NCBI GenBank assembly: GCA_020444075.1
Contig: JAHLLR010000039.1
Location: 1 to 45,309, forward strand
From: Deltaproteobacteria bacterium
GTDB taxonomy: Bacteria > Desulfobacterota > Desulfobacteria > Desulfobacterales > Desulfosarcinaceae
Direction of reading: 5' to 3'
DNA length: 45,309 bases
Each line of letters begins with the position of its first letter. Position 1 is the stretch's first letter. Both the position numbers and the translations under genes were made by a program. Below the pieces are notes generated by a model. It searched no databases, was not told where the DNA came from, and saw only the letters and a program-made list of their open reading frames with translations. Of the stretch, positions 1 through 8,132 are shown one piece after another.

Positions 1-7
1 CCATCAT
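1..7 (-). CDS. possible 5' end of a further operon gene (cut by window edge)
   Basis: On the minus strand an ATG at 7-5, followed directly by a second ATG, is preceded by GGAG with a 6-nt gap, about 35 nt after the stop of the MttB-like gene. The frame is open for a dozen or more codons upstream but has no earlier ATG/GTG/TTG, so translation would begin here. Only two codons are inside the window, so nothing can be said of the product. A corrinoid protein or a second methyltransferase would be typical partners in such operons, but that is a guess from context. Confidence 0.25.
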
Positions 8-42
8 GCGCTGCTCCAGCGGGATGCGGTTCTTGACCCGTG

Positions 43-1464
43 CTATTTCCCGTATTTTTTCTCGATGTACTTCTCGAGATCCTTAATTGCTCCATCGGGC
101 ATTCCGGGCTCCTGGTAGTCCTCCAGGATTTCTTTCCACTTGCGATTGGCCGCCCGTTCGATGGGTTCCCCGCCCTTTTCCTTCCAGCCGGCGTAGGCTT
201 CCTTCTGCTCCATAATAGGGGTGTAAAATTCCCGGCGAAAGTTCCGGAAGGTGTGCATGTGGGTCAGGTATTCGCCGCCCGGCCCCACCTGGGCAATCAC
301 ATCCAGAGCCAGCTTTTCAGGATCGGCCTTCTCACCCCGCTTGATGCGTTTGCACATGCCGCAGATTTCGTCGTCGATGATGAATTTCTCGTAAGACGCC
401 GCCATGTACCCTTCCAGGATACCGGCGGAATGCAGCACGAAATGGACGCCCGACAAGGTGGCCATGAGCTGGCTCATCATGGATTCCATGCCGGCCTGGG
501 CATCGGGCAGCTTCGAATCGGTAATGGCGCCGCCACCCCGGCTGGGAATCCCGTAGAATCGGGCCATCTGGGCCGTGGCCGCGGTGTTCACGGCCATCTC
601 CGGTGCGCCGATACTCAAGGTTCCATAACGCATGGCGGCTGCTGAAGAAGATCCGGAGAATACCACCGGTGTGCCTTCACGGATCAGTTGGGTCAGCACG
701 ATACCGGCCAGCACCTCCGCGTTCTGAACCACCAGGGTGCCTTCCATGGTCACCGGCGAGGTGGCCCCGGCAATGGAAAGGGACGAGATCAACTGGGGCA
801 TCCCGGCTTTGGCATACGCCATGATCGCACCCAGCATCCGGTCGTCGTAAGCCAGGGGCGTGCGGGTGCACAGGATGCTGATCATGGGCATCTTCTCGGC
901 CAGCGCTGCTTCCGAGCAGCCGAAGACGATGGCTGCCATCTCGATGGTTTCCCGGGCGGCCTCGGCACCAATGGCCCCGCCCATGAAGGGCTTGTCCGAA
1001 TAGCGCATGGAGGCGAACATCATCTCGGCATTGCGCCGCGCGTGGGGAATATCATTGGGTTCGGCCATCATGCCGCCGGTGATATCCATACTCTTGCTGG
1101 CATAGGAGAGCTTGACGAAGTTGGCGTAATCTTCCAGGGTGGATTCGCGGCGGCCCCGGTCCAGGTCGTGGACGAAGGGAGGGCCGTAGCAGGGAATGTA
1201 GGCGATGTTGTCACCGCCGATGGCCACGTTCTTGTCCGGGTTGCGAGCCTGCAGGGTGTATTCGGAAGGCGCCTTGGCCACCTGTTCCATTACCATCTTG
1301 GGCGACAGAAAGACTCTTTCCCCTTCAACCCGGCAGCCGGCCTTCTTGAATACCTCGACGGCCGGTGCATAGCCGAAGTCAACGCCTACCGATTCCAGCA
1401 CGTGCAGGGTCGCTTCATGAATCTTCTGGACATCGTCGTCAGTAAAATATTCAAACCGCTGCAT
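43..1464 (-). CDS. MttB-family (trimethylamine/betaine-type) methyltransferase, non-pyrrolysine
   Basis: 473 residues, the full length of the MttB superfamily TIM-barrel methyltransferases, which move a methyl group from a quaternary or tertiary amine to the cobalt of a small corrinoid protein. Family landmarks are visible: an ITDSKLPDAQAG segment at about 314-325 and HSAGILEGYMAASYEKFIID at about 345-364. In archaeal MttB a pyrrolysine lies in this stretch; here the frame contains only sense codons, so this belongs to the non-Pyl branch, which includes the glycine betaine methyltransferase MtgB. AGGAGG lies 10 nt before the ATG. It is the last complete gene of a minus-strand operon, 56 bp after the TIM-barrel gene. 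The stop is TAG, but a TGA follows 12 codons later, so read-through is unlikely to matter. Substrate (betaine, dimethylglycine, carnitine or other) cannot be read from sequence; no MttC-like corrinoid protein is visible in the window. Confidence 0.9.
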   Translation of the reverse strand: MQRFEYFTDDDVQKIHEATLHVLESVGVDFGYAPAVEVFKKAGCRVEGERVFLSPKMVMEQVAKAPSEYTLQARNPDKNVAIGGDNIAYIPCYGPPFVHDLDRGRRESTLEDYANFVKLSYASKSMDITGGMMAEPNDIPHARRNAEMMFASMRYSDKPFMGGAIGAEAARETIEMAAIVFGCSEAALAEKMPMISILCTRTPLAYDDRMLGAIMAYAKAGMPQLISSLSIAGATSPVTMEGTLVVQNAEVLAGIVLTQLIREGTPVVFSGSSSAAAMRYGTLSIGAPEMAVNTAATAQMARFYGIPSRGGGAITDSKLPDAQAGMESMMSQLMATLSGVHFVLHSAGILEGYMAASYEKFIIDDEICGMCKRIKRGEKADPEKLALDVIAQVGPGGEYLTHMHTFRNFRREFYTPIMEQKEAYAGWKEKGGEPIERAANRKWKEILEDYQEPGMPDGAIKDLEKYIEKKYGK

Positions 1465-1520
1465 GGGGGCCCCTCCTCCTCTTGTTGGAAAAATTAATTT
1501 AGTCCATAAAACAGTATGTG

Positions 1521-2414
1521 TTACATCCCGATTCTGAGCATTTCACGGGCATATTTGATACTCCGGATACAAGCGTCCATCTCTTTTTCCCGGGCCACCG
1601 CCAGCGAATCCTCACCTATATCCCATTCAATTTCAAAGGTGATCCGGTCGGTCGGCGACAGCTCGCAAATGGTTTTGTAAACCTTGAAGCAATCGATGTC
1701 CCCGTCGCCCAGGGCGACTCCGTGGAATCGGATGCCGAACTGGTCCCTGTCGAGCTTGTGGTCGCAAAAATGGTTGCAGAAGGCGTAAGGGGCCAGCTTA
1801 TTCACGGCGGTCTCGGGGTTTTCGAGGACGCCCATAGAATTGACCGTATCGACGCAGGCCCCGACAAGGGGGTGATTGATCTTGTCGATGAGCCATAGGA
1901 TCTCGTCTGCGAAGGTTTCGGTATGGTTTTCCAGCGCCAGTCGGATACCGGTCTGATCCACCAGAGGCAGCGCCGCCTTGACTTCGTCATAGACCGTGCA
2001 GAGCTGCTTCATGACGGTTGGATGAAAGCAGCTGCCGTAGAGGGGGCGGGGACGCCGGATATCCAGACTGAGCTTGGCGAGGTCCGCGCCGAGCTTCTGC
2101 GCAATGCGGATGCCGTCTTCGATGCGATCGGTCAGACGCGGATCGAACTCTTCGTCCCGGGAAAAATTATACTCCAGGTAAAGGTTGTGGGCCTGGGCGG
2201 CCGATTTTACTTGCGCTAAGCGTTCATCGTCCTTGGTTTCCAGATCGCATCCGGTAATGTGGAGCCCGTCCAGCCCCCACTCCACCGCCTTGTCCATCAA
2301 TTCAATCAGGCTCATCTCCTTAGGACGCGGATCGGCCACGACGCCCCAGTTCTGCCCCAGCCCCCACAGGTGAAGGGTGTAAGTGTGCAGCCCCAGTTTC
2401 ATTTTTTTGCCCAT
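1521..2414 (-). CDS. xylose isomerase-like TIM-barrel protein (AP endonuclease 2 superfamily)
   Basis: 297 residues starting MGKKMKLGLHTYTLHLWG. The frame is open 19 codons further upstream, but AAGGAG sits 8 nt before this ATG, so it is the likely start. The sequence has the alternating beta/alpha pattern of sugar-isomerase-like TIM barrels, with metal-ligand-like acidic and histidine residues in LALENHTE (about 180), GACVDTVNS, FCDHKLD and ITFEIEWD (C-terminal). Members act as isomerases, epimerases or dehydratases on sugars and small acids, usually with a divalent metal. Its place between an amine oxidoreductase and a methyltransferase gene suggests a role in the same catabolic pathway, but the substrate is unknown. 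Confidence 0.8.
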   Translation of the reverse strand: MGKKMKLGLHTYTLHLWGLGQNWGVVADPRPKEMSLIELMDKAVEWGLDGLHITGCDLETKDDERLAQVKSAAQAHNLYLEYNFSRDEEFDPRLTDRIEDGIRIAQKLGADLAKLSLDIRRPRPLYGSCFHPTVMKQLCTVYDEVKAALPLVDQTGIRLALENHTETFADEILWLIDKINHPLVGACVDTVNSMGVLENPETAVNKLAPYAFCNHFCDHKLDRDQFGIRFHGVALGDGDIDCFKVYKTICELSPTDRITFEIEWDIGEDSLAVAREKEMDACIRSIKYAREMLRIGM

Positions 2415-2471
2415 AACGTATTCTCCTTTGTTCGCCATGCATCCCAGGCTTGACATGCTCTTCGTAGACAA

Positions 2472-2571
2472 AGGATTCGAGGATTCAAGGGGCCGAGGGG
2501 TCCAGTGGCGGTACAGGTGATATGCATAGCCCTATCCCTTGAATCCTTGACACCTCGACCCCTTGAACCCT
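2472..2571. repeat. octad-period foldback array
   Basis: Two opposed arms of degenerate 8-bp units. Left arm, plus strand: AGGATTCG, AGGATTCA, AGGGGCCG, AGGGGTCC at 2472-2503. Right arm, plus strand: TGAATCCT, TGACACCT, CGACCCCT, TGAACCCT at 2540-2571, i.e. the same AGGRNTCA-type unit inverted. The right arm ends 2 bp from the stop codon of the FAD oxidoreductase gene. The RNA could fold into a long imperfect hairpin between two operon genes. See the finding on 7/8-bp arrays. Confidence 0.7.
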
Positions 2572-2573
2572 TT

Positions 2574-3785
2574 TCAATGGCGGCCGCGCATAAACGCCCC
2601 CGGCGGCGTGGCAAGCCCCTCCGCAAACCGGCTCAGGCGAAGCGGGTTCTCCTCTGGCTTCATCTTTCCGGTAACCAGGTCGCAGGTCCAGCGGCCGGCG
2701 GCCGCCGACAACATCACTCCCGGCCAGTAGGCGCAGTTCAGGTAAAACCCGGGAATACCGTCAACCGGTCCTATCAGGGGCTGATCGTCGGGGGCATGCA
2801 CATACTGTCCGGCATAGACCGACAGGTCTTCCTGTTTCAAATCGTCGACCACCTCACTCCAGAAGGGACTCAGACGCGAACACATCTCCAGGGTAAAAGC
2901 AGGAAAGTCCCAATCACCCTGGGGGTCTTCCATGGGATCGCTCTTCTGCTCTGCGGGATCGTGCCAGCCGAGCAGGGCGCCGCCGGTTTCGGGCCGCCAG
3001 TAGGATTCGTTGTCCACGTCCATGATCAGGGGCGAATCCTGGGGAATTTTGGGATGGGGCGCCACGAAAACGCGCTGACGGCGCATCTGGTAGATGGGCA
3101 GGTCCAGGCCGACCCAGCGCCCCACGGTGACGGCGAACGGCCCGGCGGCGTTGACCACCACGCGCGTGTTGATGCGTCCCCGGTCGGTGGTTACCGCGCA
3201 AACCCCCTGTTTGTCGGTCTCGATGCCGGTAGCCCGCGTGCGCACGTAAAAACGCGCATTTTCGGCCGCCCGCGCAAAACCCTGAGTGACCTCATGGGCG
3301 GAAAACCAGCCATCTTTTGCCCGAAAGGCACCGGCCTTGATTTCCGGGTTCAGCCAGGGCCAGCGTTTTAAAATCTCGTCGCCGCTGAGGTATTCGGAAT
3401 CGGTTACACCGACCTTGTGGTAGGCATCGACCGTGGCCTTCACCTCCGCCACCATAGCCGCCTCGGTAGTGAGAAACAGGTAGCCGCCGTGGTGCAGGTC
3501 GATCGCGTAGCCTTCCAGGCCGGTGGTCTGGGCAAAATTCTCCCACACCTCGATAGACTCCTTGGCCAGGGCGGCCATGGCCGGTTCGGTAAACTGGGCA
3601 CGAAAGGATTCGATGGAGGCGGTGGTGGTCAGCGTAGACAATCCGTCGCGCATCTCCACCAGGATGGTTGACATGCCGGCACGGGAAAGCCAGAAAGCCG
3701 TGGCCACACCGATAATCCCACCACCGATGACCACGGCATCGGCCGTTTCCTGATTGAATGCGTCCGGAGTCAGTATTTTTCTCAT
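2574..3785 (-). CDS. FAD-dependent amine oxidoreductase (DAO family, SoxB-like)
   Basis: 403 residues with an N-terminal Rossmann FAD motif (VVIGGGIIGVATAFWLSRAG, residues 18-37) and a C-terminal DAO-family ending (PGFYLNCAYWPGVMLSAAAG) that closes over the isoalloxazine. Family members oxidise the C-N bond of secondary or tertiary amino acids such as sarcosine, dimethylglycine or proline. GGGAG lies about 9 nt before the ATG. It follows the aldehyde oxidoreductase gene by 33 bp in the same operon. In an anaerobe the electron acceptor is likely ETF or another carrier rather than oxygen (inference). An N-methyl amino acid substrate fits the neighbours; the exact one is open. Confidence 0.85.
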   Translation of the reverse strand: MRKILTPDAFNQETADAVVIGGGIIGVATAFWLSRAGMSTILVEMRDGLSTLTTTASIESFRAQFTEPAMAALAKESIEVWENFAQTTGLEGYAIDLHHGGYLFLTTEAAMVAEVKATVDAYHKVGVTDSEYLSGDEILKRWPWLNPEIKAGAFRAKDGWFSAHEVTQGFARAAENARFYVRTRATGIETDKQGVCAVTTDRGRINTRVVVNAAGPFAVTVGRWVGLDLPIYQMRRQRVFVAPHPKIPQDSPLIMDVDNESYWRPETGGALLGWHDPAEQKSDPMEDPQGDWDFPAFTLEMCSRLSPFWSEVVDDLKQEDLSVYAGQYVHAPDDQPLIGPVDGIPGFYLNCAYWPGVMLSAAAGRWTCDLVTGKMKPEENPLRLSRFAEGLATPPGAFMRGRH

Positions 3786-3818
3786 GGTCCTATTCTCCCG
3801 ATTGGTTGGATTGAATAC

Positions 3819-5729
3819 TTAGTGGGTCAGCACACCTTCAGCAGTCAGTTGGTCGGCTACCTCTTCAAGCCCAAGCCGCACCAGGGTTTGCCGGGTGGGG
3901 AGGCCGTTGGCATCCCAGCCCCTTTCCGCGTAATACCAGTCCAGCAGCTGGTCCAGGCTTTCCTTGGGAATGAAATAGCCCTCGTTGGGACCGGAGGGAA
4001 TCGGCTCGGTGGAAAACCGATCCGGCGGGAAATCCCAGCTGCGGCCAAAGCCCTTGATTTCCCTGGCGGAGATTGAACGCGTAAGGTTCCATATCCGTTC
4101 GGAGACACCCAGCATCTCCTTCCACGAACGCTTTTTTCCGGTAATGAAATAGAAAAGTGCTTCGTAATTCTCTACCTCGAAGCCCAGCTCCATCAGTTGA
4201 AGCCGGCAGATCCCCAGGGCATCGAACAGGGGACGGGTGTGTTGGGAGTCAATCACAAAGCGGGCACTGTCCGCCCTGATCCGGGCCGGGGGCTGCCGCT
4301 CCACCGTGCCGCCGCCGCTGACCAGATCGTGAACGTTGGTCCATGCGCCGGCCATGTCGTGGCCCAGCACCCATGCGCGGGAATGGTGGGCGCCGATATC
4401 CGCCGTCATATAGGCCAGCATCATGGAAGGCGCGTTGCGGCATTCATAGCCGGTCCATTCCAGGCCTTTGACGTGAATGGCGAAGGCATGGGAGCCCTGC
4501 CCCACCTTTTCAGCCGCTTTTTTCACGCCTTCGGCCAGCAAATCGCCGATGCCCTCGCGGGCAACGATCTTATCCAGCAGATAATTAACGGTTTCCAAAT
4601 CAGAGAATCTCACCGGTCGACCGATCTCCCGTTCGCTGAGCATGCCTTTTTCGAAACACTCGATGGTCCAGGAGATAACCGCGCCTGCTGAAATGGTGTC
4701 TACCCCCAGTTCGTCGCACAGGTAATTGGCGTAGGCCACCTCCTCGATGGTCTTGAGTTCGCAGTTGCCGCCGAACAGGGCGATGGTTTCGTACTCGGGA
4801 CCCTCGACGTAGGCGTTACCCAATCTGGTTTGGGTATGACCGTATTTGCCGCAGGGCGTGGGGCAGCAGTAGCATCCCTTATCGGTGATTTTCAGCTTTT
4901 TCAGGATCGCCTTGCCGTTGATCGCCTGGTAGTGGTCGGAAAACGACGTTTTAAAGTTACGAGTGGGAAAGACCCCTACCTCGTTGACCCAGTTGGTGAT
5001 GCCGGCGGTTCCTTCGGGGGTCCATTCGGTAAAACCGGGTTTGGCGGATACCTTCTTGTAGGCTTCTTTTCCGGCGGCAAAGGCCTTTTTCAGGTCGAAC
5101 ACCGGCAGGCTGCCCGTACCCTTGACGGCAATGGCCTTGATCCGTTTGGAACCCAGCACGGCCCCCACACCGCTCCGTCCGGCCTGACGGCCGAAATCGT
5201 GGGAAAGGCAGGCGTAACGCACCCGCTGCTCGCCGGCCGGCCCGATGGTCAAGATCTGGAAATCCTCGCCCAGATCCGTTTTCAGGCTTTTCTCGGCGGT
5301 CAGCGCCCCCTGCCCCCAGTAATTCCCGGCCGGACGGATCTCTACCTGGTCGTCGTCGATGAACAGATAGCTGGGCACCGGCGAACACCCGGTAATAATC
5401 AGCATGTCGTACCCGGCATATTTCAGTGCCGGTCCGAAATGGCCGCCCATGTTGCTGTCCGCATAGCCGCCGGTCGCCGGCGATTTGGTGCCGAAATGGG
5501 TCTTGCCGCTGGCCGGCACCAGGTGGCCGGACAGGGGGCCGGTGGCAGCGATGAACAGGTTCCGCTCATCGTAGGGGTCAATCCCGCGCGGCAATTCGTC
5601 GAAAAGCAGCTTGGCCACGAATCCCCGACCACCGATAAATCGCTCCGCCAGGGTCTCATCCAACGGCTGTTTTTCAATTGCACCGCTGGACAGGTCGATC
5701 CGAAGAATGGTTCCGGCATATCCGTACAT
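3819..5729 (-). CDS. aldehyde:ferredoxin oxidoreductase (tungsten/molybdopterin AOR family)
   Basis: 636 residues, the normal size for AOR. The N-terminus (MYGYAGTILRIDLSSG) and the GGRGFVAKLLFDELP segment are typical of AOR domain 1, which binds the two pyranopterins. The [4Fe-4S] ligands are C286, C289 and C293 (C-x2-C-x3-C, with an extra C288) and C508 in DALGICRL, matching the family pattern. The enzyme oxidises aldehydes to acids with ferredoxin as acceptor, in the cytoplasm. It sits 12 bp after the BCCT gene, and a four-cluster ferredoxin gene heads the same operon, so that ferredoxin is the probable electron partner. In this context the aldehyde could be formaldehyde released during demethylation, or glyoxylate or another side-chain aldehyde; this is inference. 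Confidence 0.92.
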   Translation of the reverse strand: MYGYAGTILRIDLSSGAIEKQPLDETLAERFIGGRGFVAKLLFDELPRGIDPYDERNLFIAATGPLSGHLVPASGKTHFGTKSPATGGYADSNMGGHFGPALKYAGYDMLIITGCSPVPSYLFIDDDQVEIRPAGNYWGQGALTAEKSLKTDLGEDFQILTIGPAGEQRVRYACLSHDFGRQAGRSGVGAVLGSKRIKAIAVKGTGSLPVFDLKKAFAAGKEAYKKVSAKPGFTEWTPEGTAGITNWVNEVGVFPTRNFKTSFSDHYQAINGKAILKKLKITDKGCYCCPTPCGKYGHTQTRLGNAYVEGPEYETIALFGGNCELKTIEEVAYANYLCDELGVDTISAGAVISWTIECFEKGMLSEREIGRPVRFSDLETVNYLLDKIVAREGIGDLLAEGVKKAAEKVGQGSHAFAIHVKGLEWTGYECRNAPSMMLAYMTADIGAHHSRAWVLGHDMAGAWTNVHDLVSGGGTVERQPPARIRADSARFVIDSQHTRPLFDALGICRLQLMELGFEVENYEALFYFITGKKRSWKEMLGVSERIWNLTRSISAREIKGFGRSWDFPPDRFSTEPIPSGPNEGYFIPKESLDQLLDWYYAERGWDANGLPTRQTLVRLGLEEVADQLTAEGVLTH

Positions 5730-5741
5730 GGATCCGACTCC

Positions 5742-7334
5742 TTAATTTGAAAAGCTCGGGGCGGCTTCAACCGCAACGGCAGTTTCGGTGGACCGGCTCG
5801 TCGATTTGCGTTTTTTGGGTTTTCTGGTGGTTTCGGTCTCGGCCGAAATCGCCTTGATAAAGGAATATGCCATGAAGAGCATCAGAATCATGAAGGGAAA
5901 GGAGACCACAAAGGAAACCGTCTGGACGGCTTTCAAGCCCCCGGCAACCAGCAGCATGGCCGCAATGGAGGAGCAGACCAGCCCCCAGAAGACCTTCAGT
6001 CCGGTTTTGGGCTCAAGGCTCCCGCCGGAGGTCATCATGCCCACCACGAAAGTGGCCGAATCGGCCGACGTGATGAAAAAAATGGAGACGATGATCATGG
6101 AGATGAGCGACAGAAATGCACTCATGCTGAAGTTGTTGTAGAGCGTGAAGATGGCCGTGGTCACATCTTTAAAGGTGGCATCGGCGATGCCCGGCGTGCC
6201 GTTGAGTTCCAGGAAAATCGCCGAACCCCCCAAAATGTTGAACCAGATGGCGCACAGCAGAGTCGGTGCCAGAAGGGCGCCCAGAACGAACTCCCGGATT
6301 TTTCGGCCGCGGGATATGCGGGCGATGAACACGCCCACAAAAGGCGCCCAGGTAAGCCACCAGGCCCAGTAGAACACCGTCCAGGCGCCGGACCAGTCGT
6401 AACCGGTATGTTTGGCCACCCCGCCGCTGGCGTCCACGAAAAAACTGAGCCAGAGGATATTTTGCAGGTAGTTGCCGATGGATTCGATCAACGAGTTTAA
6501 AATGTAACGGGTAGGACCGAGGACCAGAACGAGTAACATGAGGCCGAAAGCCATGATCATGTTGATGTTGCTCAGGATACGGATCCCCTTGTTGATCCCG
6601 GTGACGGCGGAGGTAATATAAAGGGCTGTCACGACGGCGATGACGGTGATGGAGATTGCGGTACCCTTGCCGATACCGTAAAGCAGGTCCAGGCCGGTGG
6701 TCACCTGCAGGGCGCCCAGCCCCAGCGACGTGGCCACACCGAACAGGGTGGTGACCACGGCCAGGGAATCGATGATCTTTCCAGCGGTTCCCTGGGCGGC
6801 TTTTTCGCCGATCAGGGGGGTCAGTGTAGCGCTGATCAACCCCGGATATCCTTTGCGAAACTGGAAATAGGCCAGCACCAGGGCCACTGTAGCGTAGCAG
6901 GCCCAGGGATGAAGCCCCCAGTGGAAGACGACGGTTCGCATGGCTTCGGATGCAGCCGCCGGTGTTTTGGGGTCGGCAAAAGGAGGACCGGCAAAATGGT
7001 AGATCGGCTCGGCGACCCCCCAGAAAACCAGGCCGATGCCCATGCCGGCGGCAAAGAGCATGGCAAACCAGGCGCTGAGGCTGAACTCGGGTTTTTCATC
7101 ATCCTTGCCCAAGCGAATATTACCGAAGCGCGAAAAAGCCACGGCCAGACAAAAAACCACGAAACCGGCCACGCAGGTCATATAGGCCCAGCCAAAATTG
7201 CTGATGAAAAATTTAAAGATCTTGTCGAAAAGGTCCTTGACCTGATCCGGCGAAGCCATCGTCATAAAAACGAAGGCCAGGCAGCAGAGGGCCGAGGTGA
7301 TGGATACGGTTTTGTCGATGGAGTTGTCGTTCAT
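5742..7334 (-). CDS. BCCT-family betaine/carnitine/choline transporter
   Basis: About 530 residues with twelve hydrophobic segments. BCCT hallmarks are clear: GMGIGLVFWGVAEP in the glycine-rich TM3, FHWGLHPWACYA for TM4, and VFYWAWWLTWAPFVGVFIARISRGR for TM8, where tryptophans form the aromatic box that binds trimethylammonium groups. The start at 7334 is chosen for a GGA-rich Shine-Dalgarno 5-6 nt upstream; an upstream in-frame ATG at 7361 is the alternative. Located between polyferredoxin and AOR in an operon ending with an MttB-like methyltransferase, it probably imports the catabolic substrate rather than an osmolyte. Whether it is a sodium or proton symporter or an exchanger cannot be read with confidence. 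Confidence 0.93.
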   Translation of the reverse strand: MNDNSIDKTVSITSALCCLAFVFMTMASPDQVKDLFDKIFKFFISNFGWAYMTCVAGFVVFCLAVAFSRFGNIRLGKDDEKPEFSLSAWFAMLFAAGMGIGLVFWGVAEPIYHFAGPPFADPKTPAAASEAMRTVVFHWGLHPWACYATVALVLAYFQFRKGYPGLISATLTPLIGEKAAQGTAGKIIDSLAVVTTLFGVATSLGLGALQVTTGLDLLYGIGKGTAISITVIAVVTALYITSAVTGINKGIRILSNINMIMAFGLMLLVLVLGPTRYILNSLIESIGNYLQNILWLSFFVDASGGVAKHTGYDWSGAWTVFYWAWWLTWAPFVGVFIARISRGRKIREFVLGALLAPTLLCAIWFNILGGSAIFLELNGTPGIADATFKDVTTAIFTLYNNFSMSAFLSLISMIIVSIFFITSADSATFVVGMMTSGGSLEPKTGLKVFWGLVCSSIAAMLLVAGGLKAVQTVSFVVSFPFMILMLFMAYSFIKAISAETETTRKPKKRKSTSRSTETAVAVEAAPSFSN

Positions 7335-7377
7335 TCCTTTTCCTTTCTGATCGTCAGTCATACCGTCATCACCTTAG

Positions 7378-7773
7378 TCAGGCATGCATTGACTCTGTCA
7401 TCACGATGGCACCGCGCGGGCAGATTTCCGCACAGGCGCCGCACAATATGCATTTTGCCGGTAACTCGGATCCCGGTTGTTCCACCATGACCCCTTTCGG
7501 ACAGACCTCCACGCAGGTCATGCAACCGGTGCAAAGGTCCGGGTCCACGCGGTAAACCCCGGCTTCCATTGCGATGGCATCCACCGGACAGTTGTCGGCG
7601 CACTCGCCGCACTGATCGCAGAAATGGATCTGGTAATCTCCCGGTGCAGGAAAGCGGCCTTCGATCCGCAAAAGCGCCCGGGCGGGCTGAACCGCACTGA
7701 AATTTTCCATTGCACAGGCCAGCTTACAGGTCCCGCATCCGGAACATTTTTCGTGGATGACAGTTGGCGTCAT
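7378..7773 (-). CDS. polyferredoxin with four [4Fe-4S] sites
   Basis: 131 residues containing four consecutive cysteine sets: CSGCGTCKLAC, CDQCGECADNCP, CTGCMTCVEVCP and CILCGACAEICP (16 cysteines), enough for four [4Fe-4S] clusters, as in HycB/DmsB-type electron-transfer subunits. No signal peptide, so cytoplasmic. Start at 7773 (MTPTVIHEKC) is chosen because GGGAG lies 7-8 nt upstream; the frame is open 52 codons further but that part is low-complexity and does not fit the family. It is the first gene of the operon with BCCT, AOR, DAO, TIM-barrel and MttB-like genes, and most likely carries electrons to or from AOR. Confidence 0.9.
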   Translation of the reverse strand: MTPTVIHEKCSGCGTCKLACAMENFSAVQPARALLRIEGRFPAPGDYQIHFCDQCGECADNCPVDAIAMEAGVYRVDPDLCTGCMTCVEVCPKGVMVEQPGSELPAKCILCGACAEICPRGAIVMTESMHA

Positions 7774-7943
7774 GGAAACACTCCCTGGGTAAGGGTTGAA
7801 CATATGAGATGAACCATCTGAAAGGCGTGGGACGATGGTTATTCGAGAATCTTTGCAACGTCGAGGGGGGTGAGCGATGAAAGCGGGTTGTATCGTCACC
7901 GCAAAAGGGGTGAAAGCTGACCCCACCATTGATGAAAGAAAGA

Positions 7944-7960
7944 TTTCAATCTTTATGCCA
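7944..7960 (-). promoter_or_regulatory. candidate sigma-54 promoter of the ferredoxin operon
   Basis: The minus strand reads TGGCATAAAGATTGAAA. The -24 half TGGCATA and the -12 half TTGAA resemble TGGCACG/TTGCA with the correct GG-N10 spacing; the -12 GC is GA, so it is imperfect. It would give a leader of about 160 nt before the ferredoxin start. Two palindromes centred about 110 and 180 bp upstream suit enhancer sites. Confidence 0.4.
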
Positions 7961-8037
7961 TTGGAACGGTTTTTTTCAGCCCCTTGAAATGAAAGAAAAA
8001 GTTTTATTTTTTCCGGTACAGCGGTTTAGAGGGGATT

Positions 8038-8051
8038 GGACATAAATGTCC
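8038..8051. promoter_or_regulatory. palindromic operator GGACAT-AA-ATGTCC (proximal)
   Basis: A 14-bp inverted repeat with 6-bp perfect arms. A 13/14 identical copy lies 71 bp away (8109-8122). Both are in the 359-bp gene-free stretch between the sigma-54 activator genes and the ferredoxin operon, so they are probable upstream activating sequences for one of those activators. Confidence 0.55.
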
Positions 8052-8108
8052 TTGTGTGCAGGCAGGAACGGAATTAATCGATTGGAATGTCAGCGTTTTA
8101 GTGCGTTA

Positions 8109-8122
8109 AGACATAAATGTCC
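8109..8122. promoter_or_regulatory. palindromic operator copy (distal)
   Basis: Reads AGACATAAATGTCC; identical to the proximal site except for the first base. Its right half continues into TAAATAC-GGAC, forming a second GTCC-N7-GGAC inverted repeat. It lies 11 bp beyond the stop codon of the activator gene. Confidence 0.55.
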
Positions 8123-8132
8123 TAAATACGGA

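Noticed and set aside
43-45. TAG at the end of the MttB-like gene as a pyrrolysine codon
   Set aside because: The protein is already full length, the usual Pyl region has sense codons, and read-through would add only 12 residues before TGA.
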